From: an uncultured Cohaesibacter sp.
GTDB taxonomy: Bacteria > Pseudomonadota > Alphaproteobacteria > Rhizobiales > Cohaesibacteraceae
Direction of reading: 5' to 3'
Length of the DNA stretch: 64,000 nt
NCBI RefSeq assembly: GCF_963662805.1
Contig: NZ_OY759867.1
Span: 124,001-188,000 of the forward strand
A program made the translations under genes and the position numbers. The first letter of the stretch is position 1. Each line of letters opens with the position of its first letter. Shown one piece after another: positions 19,048 to 27,616 of this stretch. The notes beneath the pieces were generated by a model. It worked only from the letters and a program-made list of their open reading frames with translations, was not told where the DNA came from and ran no database searches.

Positions 19048-19541
19048 AGTGGCGAGTTCGTCCAGCAGTTGGCGATATGGCGCCAAAAGGCCATCTTTTT
19101 GCTTCTTTTTGTCCAAAAAAGTCTCCACATTTGTCTCGCCCCTCGTTAAACTGATGGGGTGATCACGATGGTGATATGTGACGGGTTTGTTCACTTTTGA
19201 CTGTGGGGCCTGCCCGTCGCTTGTCGGATATCATTCGACTGAGCTGTCATATCAACCGTGATCCAATTGAGCGTCCTTTGGTAAGGGGACTGCCTTTGGA
19301 TGAAAGTGGGACATTGGGCCGATTGGCCAAATGTCCCACCTGCTCATCACCGGAATGATCTGTATTTCTCTTTTTCCGCCATCCTTGCGTGCCGAACGTG
19401 ATCTTGTGCACCTCGCCGCTATGAACAGCTGGCTGCGACACAATGGCTCAGGTTCCAGTTTTTGGTAGATTTGATCCGTAAAAACCCTATATCTGCCCTC
19501 AAAATCAGGAAAAAACCGTAGGTATAAGAACGAGGGTAGAC
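19048..19541. other. Gene-poor region with inverted repeats between kdsA and a small ORF
   Basis: No credible gene longer than 30 codons was found. The region contains TTGGCG-N6-CGCCAA (19069-19086) and the strong hairpin at 19306-19339, listed separately. Confidence 0.5.
19306..19339. repeat. 15-bp-arm inverted repeat of unknown role
   Basis: GTGGGACATTGGGCC (19306-19320), loop GATT, and GGCCAAATGTCCCAC (19325-19339) pair with only one mismatch. No T-run follows on either strand, so a simple terminator is unlikely. A structured RNA or a palindromic repeat element are alternatives. Confidence 0.6.
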
Positions 19542-19721
19542 ATGACCGAAGTGAGCTCTTCCGAAACCAGACTGAGCTGGATCCTTTTCGCGGCAGCAAT
19601 CCTGTTGCTGGTTGTCTGGGGATTTGCCATTGCCACATGGGGCTACGGCGCGATCATCATTCCAGCACTGGCATTAACGGCGACTTCTCTGATCAGTCTG
19701 GTCTTCGTGACGCGCGGCTGA
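19542..19721 (+). CDS. Small two-helix membrane protein (59 aa), unknown function
   Basis: An ATG at 19542 is preceded by GAGGG at good spacing and opens a 59-codon frame ending in TGA at 19719. The product has a polar 13-residue N-terminus, then two hydrophobic segments (about 13-31 and 36-56) and ends VTRG. A strong terminator follows at 19756. The combination of ribosome site, membrane-like composition and terminator supports a real gene. I recognise no family. Confidence 0.6.
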   Translation: MTEVSSSETRLSWILFAAAILLLVVWGFAIATWGYGAIIIPALALTATSLISLVFVTRG

Positions 19722-19755
19722 CAATAGACGCCATTGTCTGCGCTTTCAGTCAAAG

Positions 19756-19790
19756 AAAAAGGGCTCACCTTTAACGGGTGGCCCTTTTTT
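19756..19790 (+). terminator. Terminator after the small membrane ORF
   Basis: AAAAAGGGC-T-CACC pairs with GGTGGCCCTTTTTT around a TTTAACG loop, with one bulged T. T6 follows the stem. The A-run on the other side lets it act on the minus strand for the convergent DUF1835 gene too. Confidence 0.85.
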
Positions 19791-19811
19791 CATGTCAGAA
19801 GCTGCGTGGCT

Positions 19812-20795
19812 TCAGGCTGCCCGATGCCGGGAGAGGTGTTCACCCTCATCTTCCCAGCGCCAGTGATCGGCGGTGGTCAGTTCGGTGCCACCCCACCAGC
19901 GGTGTAGACCGTTTTCTGACAGGAAGTCTTCCTTGCCCTTCAGAACCATTTGGCCGAATTCGGTCAGATGCAGCGTCGAGGTGATGAATTCCTTGCGCTG
20001 GCTGTCTTCTGCGAGGATGCGCGGCTTGAACTCTTGCGGCAGTCCCATCAGCACAGGCCGGTGGCAGAATTGCAGGTTCGACAGAATCTTGAAGAAGCTG
20101 ACGTCGCCAAGGAAGATCGCTTCCTCCATATTCTGGACCTGAGCAAACAGCATGCCCGGGCGGGCAACGCCGCGATTGAGGCTATAGAGAATTTGTCGTT
20201 CTGTTCGGGACAGGCCATCGGGGCCGGGCAGCTCCTGCAGCGCACGCAATAAGGCCAACCCCATGAAGGGAAAGCCAGGGATCGGTTCCTTGCGCAGAGT
20301 GTCGATGTCTTCGGGGCTACCGGAGGTATAGGCGTGCCAGGCTTTGGAGGCAAAGGCGAACATGCGATCGAGCACCGGCAGGGTCAGTTCCTCAAAGCGA
20401 CCAATGGTCTCCGGCTTCTGCATACCCAGATAGGTCGGAGCCTGCGTGATGAAGACATTGTTGATGCGCCCGAAACGGGAGAGCATGTCGAGGATCTGTA
20501 GGATCTGCAGCTGGTCATAGAGATCATGCTCGAACCACAGGTCAATGCGGTCGAACTCCTGATGCGCCCGCAGCATCGCGAGGCGATGCTTGAAGTCGCG
20601 CAGCACGGATGATTCTGTGTGAACATAGCCGTCGGCAAGGGTTTTTGCGCGGATGGCTGCAAACAGCGTATCATCGGCATCAGGAACCGGGCCTTCGTGG
20701 AGCACGTCGTTCCATGGCAGGACCTTGTCGCCGATGTCCGCCTCTCTCAGGAGGCCTGCAGCAGATGTGCCGTTGGTGATGATCAAAGTCGCCAT
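19812..20795 (-). CDS. DUF1835/DUF3658 domain protein
   Basis: The 327-residue protein starts MATLIITNGTSAAGLLREADIG and continues with LPWNDVLHEGPVP, the hallmark of DUF1835. Its middle and C-terminus (GLSRTERQILYSLNRG; LTEFGQMVLKGKEDFL) resemble the accompanying DUF3658 region with a winged-helix look. The function is unknown. The frame extends five codons upstream, but the ATG at 20795 has GAGAGGA before it and matches family starts. It is divergent from the GNAT gene. Confidence 0.8.
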   Translation of the reverse strand: MATLIITNGTSAAGLLREADIGDKVLPWNDVLHEGPVPDADDTLFAAIRAKTLADGYVHTESSVLRDFKHRLAMLRAHQEFDRIDLWFEHDLYDQLQILQILDMLSRFGRINNVFITQAPTYLGMQKPETIGRFEELTLPVLDRMFAFASKAWHAYTSGSPEDIDTLRKEPIPGFPFMGLALLRALQELPGPDGLSRTERQILYSLNRGVARPGMLFAQVQNMEEAIFLGDVSFFKILSNLQFCHRPVLMGLPQEFKPRILAEDSQRKEFITSTLHLTEFGQMVLKGKEDFLSENGLHRWWGGTELTTADHWRWEDEGEHLSRHRAA

Positions 20796-20911
20796 GAGAT
20801 ATCCTCTCACCGGTTTTGCGCAATTGGTAACAAGGCAATCACTTGATTGTCCCTGCAGGGCACTTTGGGCCTATAGTGTCACGTTTGAAGCAGCTTTTGA
20901 AAGGTGGGTCA

Positions 20912-21442
20912 ATGATCATCGCCCGGACCAACAGATTGATTCTACGCCGCATCAAGGTTTGTGATGCCGGGGTTCTGTTGCGTCTGCTCAATGATCCTTC
21001 CTATCTTGATGCGATCGGTGACAGAGAGGTGAGAACTCTTGAAGAGGCGAAGGACTATTGCGTCACGATCCTGCAGCGCTTCTATCTTGAGCATGGCTAT
21101 GGACTCTATGTTGTCGAATGCGCCCAGACCGAGAGCAATGGGCCGCAAGCCGGCGCTGTGATTGGGCTTTGCGGGCTGGTCAAGCGGGAGGAACTGGACG
21201 CACCCGATCTCGGTTATGCCTATTTACCAGCCTATTGGGGGCGGGGCTATGGCGAGGAAGCTGCGCGGGCCGTGATGTTCCATGCGCGCCGGGAGCTCGG
21301 GTTGGCAAAGATCTTCGGCATCGTCAGAGCGCGCAATATTGCTTCGATTGGCCTTTTGGAAAAACTGGTATTTGTTCCGGCAGGGGACTATCCGGAGGCT
21401 CCATCTGAAGAGCCGCTGCTGCTGTTTCACTATGCTTTCTGA
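20912..21442 (+). CDS. GNAT-family N-acetyltransferase (RimJ/RimL-like)
   Basis: The 176-residue protein has the RimJ/RimL-type start TNRLILRRIKVCDAGVLLRLLND and the acetyl-CoA binding motif A near PAYWGRGYGEEAARAVMFHA, followed by IVRARNIASIGLLEKLVF. The start at 20912 was preferred over an upstream in-frame ATG because AAAGGTGGG precedes it and similarity begins there. The substrate, a protein N-terminus or a small molecule, cannot be told. The 285 bases to eno show no gene. Confidence 0.85.
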   Translation: MIIARTNRLILRRIKVCDAGVLLRLLNDPSYLDAIGDREVRTLEEAKDYCVTILQRFYLEHGYGLYVVECAQTESNGPQAGAVIGLCGLVKREELDAPDLGYAYLPAYWGRGYGEEAARAVMFHARRELGLAKIFGIVRARNIASIGLLEKLVFVPAGDYPEAPSEEPLLLFHYAF

Positions 21443-21727
21443 TTCGTCAGAAAAGTAACCATGCGGGATTGTGTCGGATTTATCCAATTCAGCTGTTCGG
21501 CATGCACTTGGCGCATGGCAGCCATTGTGGGTTATGCCTTACGACTAAAGCCTAATTTTACACAGATCAATGTTGTGGCCCCAGAAAGGCTGTAATCGGA
21601 CTGACAAAATGGTTCCTTAGGCTCCATTTGAGCTTAAAAAGTGTCTTCTGCCCTATGATTCTGGCTCGTAATTAGTTAGATAGCAGGCATCAGAATTTAT
21701 TCCACCCATCCAAATTGAGGTACGAAC

Positions 21728-23002
21728 ATGACCGCAATTATCGACATCGTTGGTCGCGAGATTCTCGACAGCCGTGGCAACCCAACCGTTGAAGTCGACG
21801 TCGTTCTGGAAGACGGCTCCTTTGGCCGTGCTGCCGTTCCGTCGGGCGCTTCCACCGGTGTGCATGAAGCACACGAGCTGCGCGATGGCGAAGATCGCTA
21901 TCTCGGCAAGGGTGTCACCAAAGCCGTCGAAGCCGTCAATGACGAAATCTTTGATGCTCTGGTTGGCCTCGACGCTGAAAACCAGATCCAGCTCGACCAG
22001 GTCATGATTGAACTGGATGGCACCGAAAACAAAGGCCGTATCGGCGCAAACGCCATCCTGGGCACCTCCATGGCTGTTGCCAAAGCCGCTGCAAACGCAG
22101 CTGGCCTGCCGCTCTATCGCTATGTTGGCGGTGCCAACGCCTGCGTTCTGCCGGTTCCGATGATGAACATCATCAACGGTGGTGAGCATGCTGACAACCC
22201 GATCGACGTTCAGGAATTCATGATCATGCCGGTTGGCGCAAGCAGCATTGCTGAAGCCGTCCGCATGGGTGCTGAAGTCTTCCATGCCCTGAAAAAAGGT
22301 CTGCAGAAAGCCGGTCACAACACCGCTGTTGGTGACGAAGGCGGTTTCGCACCGAACCTTGAATCCACCAAAGCCGCTCTCGACTTCATCATGGAGTCCA
22401 TCAAGGCTGCTGGCTACAAGCCGGGCGAAGACATCTATCTCGCTCTCGACTGTGCCTCTTCCGAATTCTACAAAGACGGCAAATACAACCTCAAAGGTGA
22501 AGGCAAAGTCCTCGATGCTGCTGGCATGGCTGACTACCTCGCTGATCTGGTTGCAAACTATCCGATCATCTCCATCGAAGACGGCATGTCCGAAGACGAT
22601 TGGGACGGCTGGAAACTGCTCACCGAGAAAATCGGCGACAAATGCCAGCTGGTTGGCGACGACCTGTTCGTAACCAACACCGCTCGCCTCAAAGACGGCA
22701 TCAAAATGGGCGTTGGCAACTCCATCCTCGTTAAAGTGAACCAGATCGGTTCCCTGACCGAGACTCTGGAAGCTGTCGAAATGGCTCACAAAGCCGGTTA
22801 CACCGCTGTGATGTCTCACCGTTCCGGTGAAACCGAAGATGCAACCATCGCTGACCTCGCAGTTGCCACCAACTGCGGCCAGATCAAAACCGGTTCGCTG
22901 TCCCGTTCCGACCGTCTGGCAAAATACAACCAGCTGATCCGCATCGAAGAAGAGCTTGGCCCGATGGCGAAATTCGCTGGCCGCTCCATCCTCAAAGGCT
23001 GA
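21728..23002 (+). CDS. eno: Enolase
   Basis: Eno converts 2-phosphoglycerate to phosphoenolpyruvate. The 424-residue protein has RGNPTVEVDV, GASTGVHEA, the metal ligands in ALDCASSEF, SIEDGMSEDDWDGW and GDDLFVTN, and the signature SILVKVNQIGSLTET with SHRSGETED. GAGGT precedes the ATG. Codon choice is strongly skewed to AAA, GAA, GGT and GTT compared with adjacent genes, in keeping with very high expression. Confidence 0.99.
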   Translation: MTAIIDIVGREILDSRGNPTVEVDVVLEDGSFGRAAVPSGASTGVHEAHELRDGEDRYLGKGVTKAVEAVNDEIFDALVGLDAENQIQLDQVMIELDGTENKGRIGANAILGTSMAVAKAAANAAGLPLYRYVGGANACVLPVPMMNIINGGEHADNPIDVQEFMIMPVGASSIAEAVRMGAEVFHALKKGLQKAGHNTAVGDEGGFAPNLESTKAALDFIMESIKAAGYKPGEDIYLALDCASSEFYKDGKYNLKGEGKVLDAAGMADYLADLVANYPIISIEDGMSEDDWDGWKLLTEKIGDKCQLVGDDLFVTNTARLKDGIKMGVGNSILVKVNQIGSLTETLEAVEMAHKAGYTAVMSHRSGETEDATIADLAVATNCGQIKTGSLSRSDRLAKYNQLIRIEEELGPMAKFAGRSILKG

Positions 23003-23048
23003 TTGCCTGATGGATGACTGATCCTTTAGGGTCAGTGAACAATTTGAA

Positions 23049-23080
23049 GCCGGTGTGCACCACGCACACCGGCTTTTTTT
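23049..23080 (+). terminator. Terminator after eno
   Basis: GCCGGTGTGC (23049-23058) and GCACACCGGC (23064-23073) form a perfect 10-bp stem with a 5-base loop and T7 (23074-23080). Confidence 0.95.
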
Positions 23081-23097
23081 GTTGTTATATGCGTGGC

Positions 23098-23979
23098 TTA
23101 TTGTTCCTCGTTCGTCATGAAGCTGGCTGTTGCTTGCCGGATTTCATCCATGTGGGTGAAGAGGGCCACGTGATCAGCGCCGGGAATGCGATGGAGACGT
23201 GAAGTCTTGATCGCCTCGCTGGCATTTTGTGCGTGATCGAACGGTACGATGCGGTCCTTGTCGCCATGGATGATCAGCGTTGGTGCTTTGATCCTGTCGA
23301 AGGACAAGGGCATTGGGCCTGCAAAGGCTCGAGTGTCGCAGATCGTTCCGGGGAGGCGTTCTGCCATCCGGTCATAGATGCTGGTTTGCAGGGCCTGCAT
23401 ATATGGCCCGGCTTCAGGGTGGGTGAGTGTCTGTTCGATAAGGTCGGGATCTGGGATGGATCGGCTTGCTGCCCTCCACGGGTCCTGTTCAACTTTCCTT
23501 TTCATCCATGACACCAGTTTGTCTGATCGGGCCGCGAGCTTCATGATCGCGAGGGCGACAAAGATCTGTCGTTTGGTCGGAAGATGTCCGCTGCAGGCCG
23601 AGATCAGGATGAGTCTCTTGCATCGGTCCGGATGGCGGGCGGCAAAGGTGATGGCCGAGGGGCCGCCTGCCGAGATTGCAATAAGTGTCGCGGATTCAAT
23701 GGCCTCACTGTCGAGCAGAGCAGCAAAGAGGTCTGCCTGCTGTTCGAGCGATTGCCTGCCCTTGATGGGCGTCGACAGATAGCCGGGCCGGGCCGGGGCG
23801 ATGATGTCGAGGTTCTGCCAATCCGCGAATGCGGACATGGCGAGCAGGCTGCCCTGATCGCACCCGCCCATTCCGCCGTGGAGGCTAAGAATAGCGGGGC
23901 CGGATCGACTTCCGAAGCGGGAGAGTTCAACGGGGCCACGTCTTGTTTCGGTCAGATGTGTCTTTGGGTAGGTGAACAT
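23098..23979 (-). CDS. Alpha/beta-hydrolase fold protein
   Basis: The 293-residue protein shows the hydrolase pattern: oxyanion region LSLHGGMGG, PARPGYLSTP, the nucleophile elbow ISAGGPSA (Ser between Ile and Ala, so a variant of GxSxG), the acid in HGDKDRIVPF and the His in PGADHVALF. The substrate is unknown. An ATG eight codons upstream is possible; 23979 was chosen because TGAGGA lies 8 bases before it. It is the last gene of the minus-strand group between eno and ftsB. Confidence 0.85.
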   Translation of the reverse strand: MFTYPKTHLTETRRGPVELSRFGSRSGPAILSLHGGMGGCDQGSLLAMSAFADWQNLDIIAPARPGYLSTPIKGRQSLEQQADLFAALLDSEAIESATLIAISAGGPSAITFAARHPDRCKRLILISACSGHLPTKRQIFVALAIMKLAARSDKLVSWMKRKVEQDPWRAASRSIPDPDLIEQTLTHPEAGPYMQALQTSIYDRMAERLPGTICDTRAFAGPMPLSFDRIKAPTLIIHGDKDRIVPFDHAQNASEAIKTSRLHRIPGADHVALFTHMDEIRQATASFMTNEEQ

Positions 23980-24093
23980 GATGAAATCCTCATGTGCCTC
24001 CATGTCGTGAGGCGCAAAGATGGCGTGCCGAACGGGCGCGTGCGAGCGCCGGGCAATCGGGCACGGTAAAAGGAGTGATGGGTCAGGTTCGGA

Positions 24094-24636
24094 TCAGCTG
24101 GTGCGGGATCCGATGTGACGAATGAAGGCAGCTTCTGGCGCGGCAGGCGGCCGTTCCCGGCGTCGATAGCGCGAGCCATCGCTTGATCGATCCACAAAAG
24201 AAAAATCGACCAGTGCCCGACGCACGCTGACGTGGTCCTCGAACAGGCACATCGCGCGAAGGCGCTCATTGACGTCGCGTTCGTTCATGTCGGTCTTTGG
24301 CGGAAGGTGAGACCAGATGAGCCAGAGGCAAAGCGTGCGATGGCTGGCTTTTGAGGGCCAGCGCAAGAGTTGTCCTTCGAGGTTGACGTGGCGACTTGCC
24401 TGCTCAATGAGCTTGTGATCGACCGGCTGACTGTCGGCGGCGTTGTGGTTCAGCCGCTCTGCTGCTTTCTGGTCGGCTTTCAGATGCTGGTAATTCTTGT
24501 AGCCCGATGCTCTGGCGAGCATGTTGAGCCACTCCAGATGACCTGGCTGGTCGTCTGCTTTGCTCAGTTCCTTGGAAAGACTGCGCGCGAAGGCTGAGAC
24601 GTCCCTGATCGTCAAAGGGAGTTGTTGTCTGGACAT
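24094..24636 (-). CDS. DUF2087 domain protein
   Basis: The 180-residue protein has an N-terminal helical part with ARASGYKNYQHLKAD, and a C-terminal DUF2087 winged-helix-like segment, TDMNERDVNERLRAMCLFEDHVSVRRALVDFSFV broken here only for description, ending RSSDGSRYRR. DUF2087 proteins are often described as putative transcriptional regulators; no target is visible. The C-terminal 20 residues are variable. The gene lies 114 bases upstream of the hydrolase start on the same strand. Confidence 0.78.
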   Translation of the reverse strand: MSRQQLPLTIRDVSAFARSLSKELSKADDQPGHLEWLNMLARASGYKNYQHLKADQKAAERLNHNAADSQPVDHKLIEQASRHVNLEGQLLRWPSKASHRTLCLWLIWSHLPPKTDMNERDVNERLRAMCLFEDHVSVRRALVDFSFVDRSSDGSRYRRRERPPAAPEAAFIRHIGSRTS

Positions 24637-25078
24637 GACTTATCCTCGACTGCGTGCCGATGATCTTCTGTCGTGGTCACTCTTGCGACGGGGCACTGGA
24701 TAAGTGTCTGTCGAACGTGTTTGGCAGGTTTAGCTCTTCATGAGAAGCAGTGACGCCTCGGTGAACTGCCGACCGAGGACCTTTTACTGCGGGTTGCGTT
24801 TTTTCGCAAGGTGAACTTTGACGATTTCAAACGGAGTGACGCAATGTCGCTTGAGTATTATTTCATTAGCATTGAAATAGTATAGTTTCATTGCTGATGA
24901 AATGAAAATCAGAGGGTGTGAGAGGCAGCTACGGTTGAGGCCCGTGAGGTTTGGTTGCCGGCTGTTTGGTGTGAGGGGAGGGTAGCGTCTATTTAAAAGA
25001 AAGCGCACTGACGCAGGAGGGCGGGTGCGCCCATGACTGGTTTTGGAACGGGCGGGCGGTTCATCAAGGGTGCTGCGG
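24637..25078. other. Gene-free stretch upstream of the DUF2087 gene
   Basis: No supported gene. The AT-rich portion 24841-24910 carries a cluster of TTTCATT/AATGAAA words, listed separately. The remainder is GC-rich without clear hairpins. Confidence 0.5.
24861..24907. repeat. Cluster of TTTCATT / ATTGAAA repeats
   Basis: TTTCATT at 24861 and 24886, ATTGAAA at 24871 and AATGAAA at 24900 form overlapping direct and inverted repeats around a -10-like TATAGT (24881-24886). The motif group stands about 225-270 bases upstream of the DUF2087 start and could be a regulator site. Confidence 0.35.
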
Positions 25079-25396
25079 TCAGCGAGCCTTGCGATAAAGG
25101 AAGGTGATAATGCTCTCGAAGAACATCCAGACGAGGCGCGCAAAGAGGACATAAAGGGCAAAAGCGAGCTTGTCGTCGATCTTCAGGAGCTCATACCACT
25201 TGGCATAGTCCATGATGTAGGGCAGCTGTTCGAGCCAATCGACGGCGTTGCGCGTGGCGAGATGGATCTGGGTGTAGAGCTTTTCCTCATAAAGGAAGCA
25301 ATAGATATAGAGCATCGTTCCAAGGATGATACCGATGGTCAGCCGCCAAAATCCGGCCAGCGTGGCGCTGAAAGCTCTTAGAAGCAACATGTTCAT
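25079..25396 (-). CDS. Small membrane protein, unknown function
   Basis: The 105-residue product has a hydrophobic N-terminal segment (FWRLTIGIILGTMLYIYCFLY), a polar centre rich in Tyr and Trp (YIMDYAKWYELLKIDDK), and a second hydrophobic segment (FALYVLFARLVWMFFESIITFL) with a basic end. GAGAG precedes the ATGAACATG start, so either 25396 or 25390 is used. No family was recognised. It lies upstream of the DUF2087 gene and downstream of ubiX on the same strand. Confidence 0.6.
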   Translation of the reverse strand: MNMLLLRAFSATLAGFWRLTIGIILGTMLYIYCFLYEEKLYTQIHLATRNAVDWLEQLPYIMDYAKWYELLKIDDKLAFALYVLFARLVWMFFESIITFLYRKAR

Positions 25397-25504
25397 CTCT
25401 CGTTTGGGCTCGATAGCGGTTGCACCATACGCGATTGCTTGCAAGCTGTCAGGTCTTTTTGGTCTCTGTTGCCTTTAACCCGAGCGTTTGCAGGGCACCG
25501 GGGC

Positions 25505-26098
25505 TTACCCTTCCCAGCGGTGCATCAGATCGCCTAGATCAAGCCCCAGCAGGGTCAGCAGTCGCGCGGCGCTTTGTCTTGTCATTTCCTCGATGCTCGA
25601 CGGCTGGAGATAGTAGGCCGGGACAGGTGGTGCGATGATCCCGCCCATCTGGGTGACATTGAGCATCGACTGTAAGTGGCCTGCATGGAGCGGGCTTTCC
25701 CTGACGGCCAGAACGAGGCGGCGGCGTTCCTTGAGCATGACGTCTGCTGCCCGGATCGACAGGCGATCGGTCTGGCCATAGGCGACGGCGCTGAGGCTGC
25801 GGATAGAACAGGGGGCAAACAGCAGGCCATCAAGCGCATTCGATCCACTGGCTATGGGAGCGGAGAGGTTGTTGTCGTCGTAGCTTCTGTCTGGCAGAGA
25901 ATAGAGTTCGCCTTGCAAGGTTTCCTCGAGTTCCAGCGAGCAGGTGCGTTTGCCGCCTTCGGTGAAGATGGCATGGCTCTCGATATCCGGATTGGTTGCC
26001 TTGAGGCTCTTGAGGATGCGCAGGCTCTGCAGGGCAAGAAGGCCACCCGAAGCGCCGGTTACTACGATGCCGATTTTCTTGGGTGTGCCTTTGATCAT
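25505..26098 (-). CDS. ubiX: Flavin prenyltransferase, UbiX family
   Basis: UbiX attaches a dimethylallyl group to FMN, making the prenyl-FMN cofactor of UbiD decarboxylases. The 197-residue protein has the flavoprotein start IGIVVTGASGG, the central LLFAPCSIRSLSAVAYG and the late VLAVRESPLHAGHLQSM and GGIIAPPVPAYYLQP motifs. It starts 21 bases after ubiD, so the cofactor maker and its client enzyme are co-transcribed. Confidence 0.92.
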   Translation of the reverse strand: MIKGTPKKIGIVVTGASGGLLALQSLRILKSLKATNPDIESHAIFTEGGKRTCSLELEETLQGELYSLPDRSYDDNNLSAPIASGSNALDGLLFAPCSIRSLSAVAYGQTDRLSIRAADVMLKERRRLVLAVRESPLHAGHLQSMLNVTQMGGIIAPPVPAYYLQPSSIEEMTRQSAARLLTLLGLDLGDLMHRWEG

Positions 26099-26119
26099 GC
26101 CATGGTCCTTTTCGCCAAT

Positions 26120-27616
26120 TTAGAGCTTGAGATCTTTCATCAGCTTTTCAACGCTGGCAATGGTCTGGGGTTCCATTTTCAGCTCACGTCCCCATTCGCG
26201 TCCGGTTTCCTCACCGATCTTGTCCGTTGCGTCGATGCCGAGCTTGCCGCTGAGGCCTTCCTTGATCGAAGCGAAGTCGAGATAGTCCATCGGCGTGTTG
26301 TCGATGGTCAGGAGATCGCGCGAGGGGTCGGTCTTGGTGGCGACGGCCCACATGACATCGGCCCAGTTGCGGGCGTTGATGTGCCCGTCGACGACAATGA
26401 TCAGTTTGGTCATATTGAACTGGGGCAACATCGACCACATACCCATCATGACGCGGCGGGCCTGTCCGGCATAGCGCTTGTCGATGGACAGGACGGCAAT
26501 GCGGTAGGAGGCTGCCTCCGGGGGAAGCCAGCAATCGACCACCTCGGGGAAGCTTTGGCGAACGAGCGGCAGGAAGACATCATTGAGGGCTTCGGCGATG
26601 ACCGAGGGTTCGTCAGGTGCGCGGCCGGTAAAGGTTGACAGATAAATGGGATCGCGTCGGTGGGTTATGGCGGTGACTGTCATGACCGGGAAGGGGTCGA
26701 CTGCATTGTAATAGCCGGTGTGATCGCCATAGGGGCCTTCGGGCAGGGTGTCAGATGCGGATACGGTGCCTTCGATGACGAATTCGGCGTTGGCAGGCAC
26801 GAGGATCGGTTGCGTTCTGGCTTGCACGAGCTGGGTTGGCTTGCCTCTGAACAGGCCCGAGAATTGCGCTTCGCTCAATGTTTCGGGGATGGGAACCACA
26901 GCGCCGAGGATGGTGGCCGGGTCGCTACCGATGGCGATGGCGACGGGCATGTCCTTGCTCTTGGCTTTCCATGTCCTAAAGTGAGCGGCCCCGCCGCGGT
27001 TCTCCAGCCAGCGCATGATCAGCCTGTCGCGCCCGACCTGCTGCATGCGATAGACACCCCAGTTGTAGCTCTTGATCTGATCGTTGTCCTCGGGGCGGGT
27101 GATGACGATGGGCCAGGTGACGAGGGGGGCGGGTTCTTCGGGCCAGCATCCCTGAATCGGCAGGGCGTCGAGATTGATGTCATCGCCGAGCGCGATGTGC
27201 TCCTGACAGGGGGCTGAGGACTGGATCTTGCCTCTAAGGCTGGTGGCTGCCTTCAGGAGCGGTCCGATGGATGAGAATAGCTCGGACTTTTCCGGTGGCT
27301 GCGGTTGGCGCAGATAGGCGAGAAAGGTGCCGAGTTCGAGGAGCTGATCCTCGGAGCAACCGAGACCCCATGCCACGCGCTCGATGGTGCCGAAGAGATT
27401 GAGCAGAACGGGAAAGCGGCTTTGACTGCCATCATGAAGGATCGGCTTTTCGAGAAGCAGAGCAGGGCCCTTCTTCAGCATCACCTGCCGCTGTAACTCG
27501 GTTGCCTCCAGCTTCATGTGGACGGGCGCAGCGATTCGCTTCAGGGCGCCGCGTTCTTCGCAGATCCGCATGAAGCTGCGTAGATCGGCAAAGGGAGGCT
27601 GGCTTCGGCTGTACAT
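26120..27616 (-). CDS. ubiD: UbiD-family prenyl-FMN-dependent decarboxylase
   Basis: The protein probably decarboxylates 3-octaprenyl-4-hydroxybenzoate in ubiquinone synthesis or a related aromatic acid. Its 498 residues show the UbiD pattern: IPIQGCWPEEPAPLVTWPIV, SYNWGVYRMQ, AIGSDPATILGAV, VPANAEFVIEG and EGPYGDHTGYY. Length fits the family. Adjacent ubiX supports function. Because ubiX/ubiD pairs also act on other aromatic acids, the substrate is not certain. Confidence 0.9.
   Translation of the reverse strand: MYSRSQPPFADLRSFMRICEERGALKRIAAPVHMKLEATELQRQVMLKKGPALLLEKPILHDGSQSRFPVLLNLFGTIERVAWGLGCSEDQLLELGTFLAYLRQPQPPEKSELFSSIGPLLKAATSLRGKIQSSAPCQEHIALGDDINLDALPIQGCWPEEPAPLVTWPIVITRPEDNDQIKSYNWGVYRMQQVGRDRLIMRWLENRGGAAHFRTWKAKSKDMPVAIAIGSDPATILGAVVPIPETLSEAQFSGLFRGKPTQLVQARTQPILVPANAEFVIEGTVSASDTLPEGPYGDHTGYYNAVDPFPVMTVTAITHRRDPIYLSTFTGRAPDEPSVIAEALNDVFLPLVRQSFPEVVDCWLPPEAASYRIAVLSIDKRYAGQARRVMMGMWSMLPQFNMTKLIIVVDGHINARNWADVMWAVATKTDPSRDLLTIDNTPMDYLDFASIKEGLSGKLGIDATDKIGEETGREWGRELKMEPQTIASVEKLMKDLKL

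Noticed and set aside
21653..22819. Long minus-strand open frame opposite eno
   Set aside because: It is an antisense shadow of eno, whose identity is certain.
24784..24891. 35-codon minus-strand frame starting MKLYYFNANEI upstream of the DUF2087 gene
   Set aside because: It looks protein-like but has no ribosome site and no recognised relative; too short to support.
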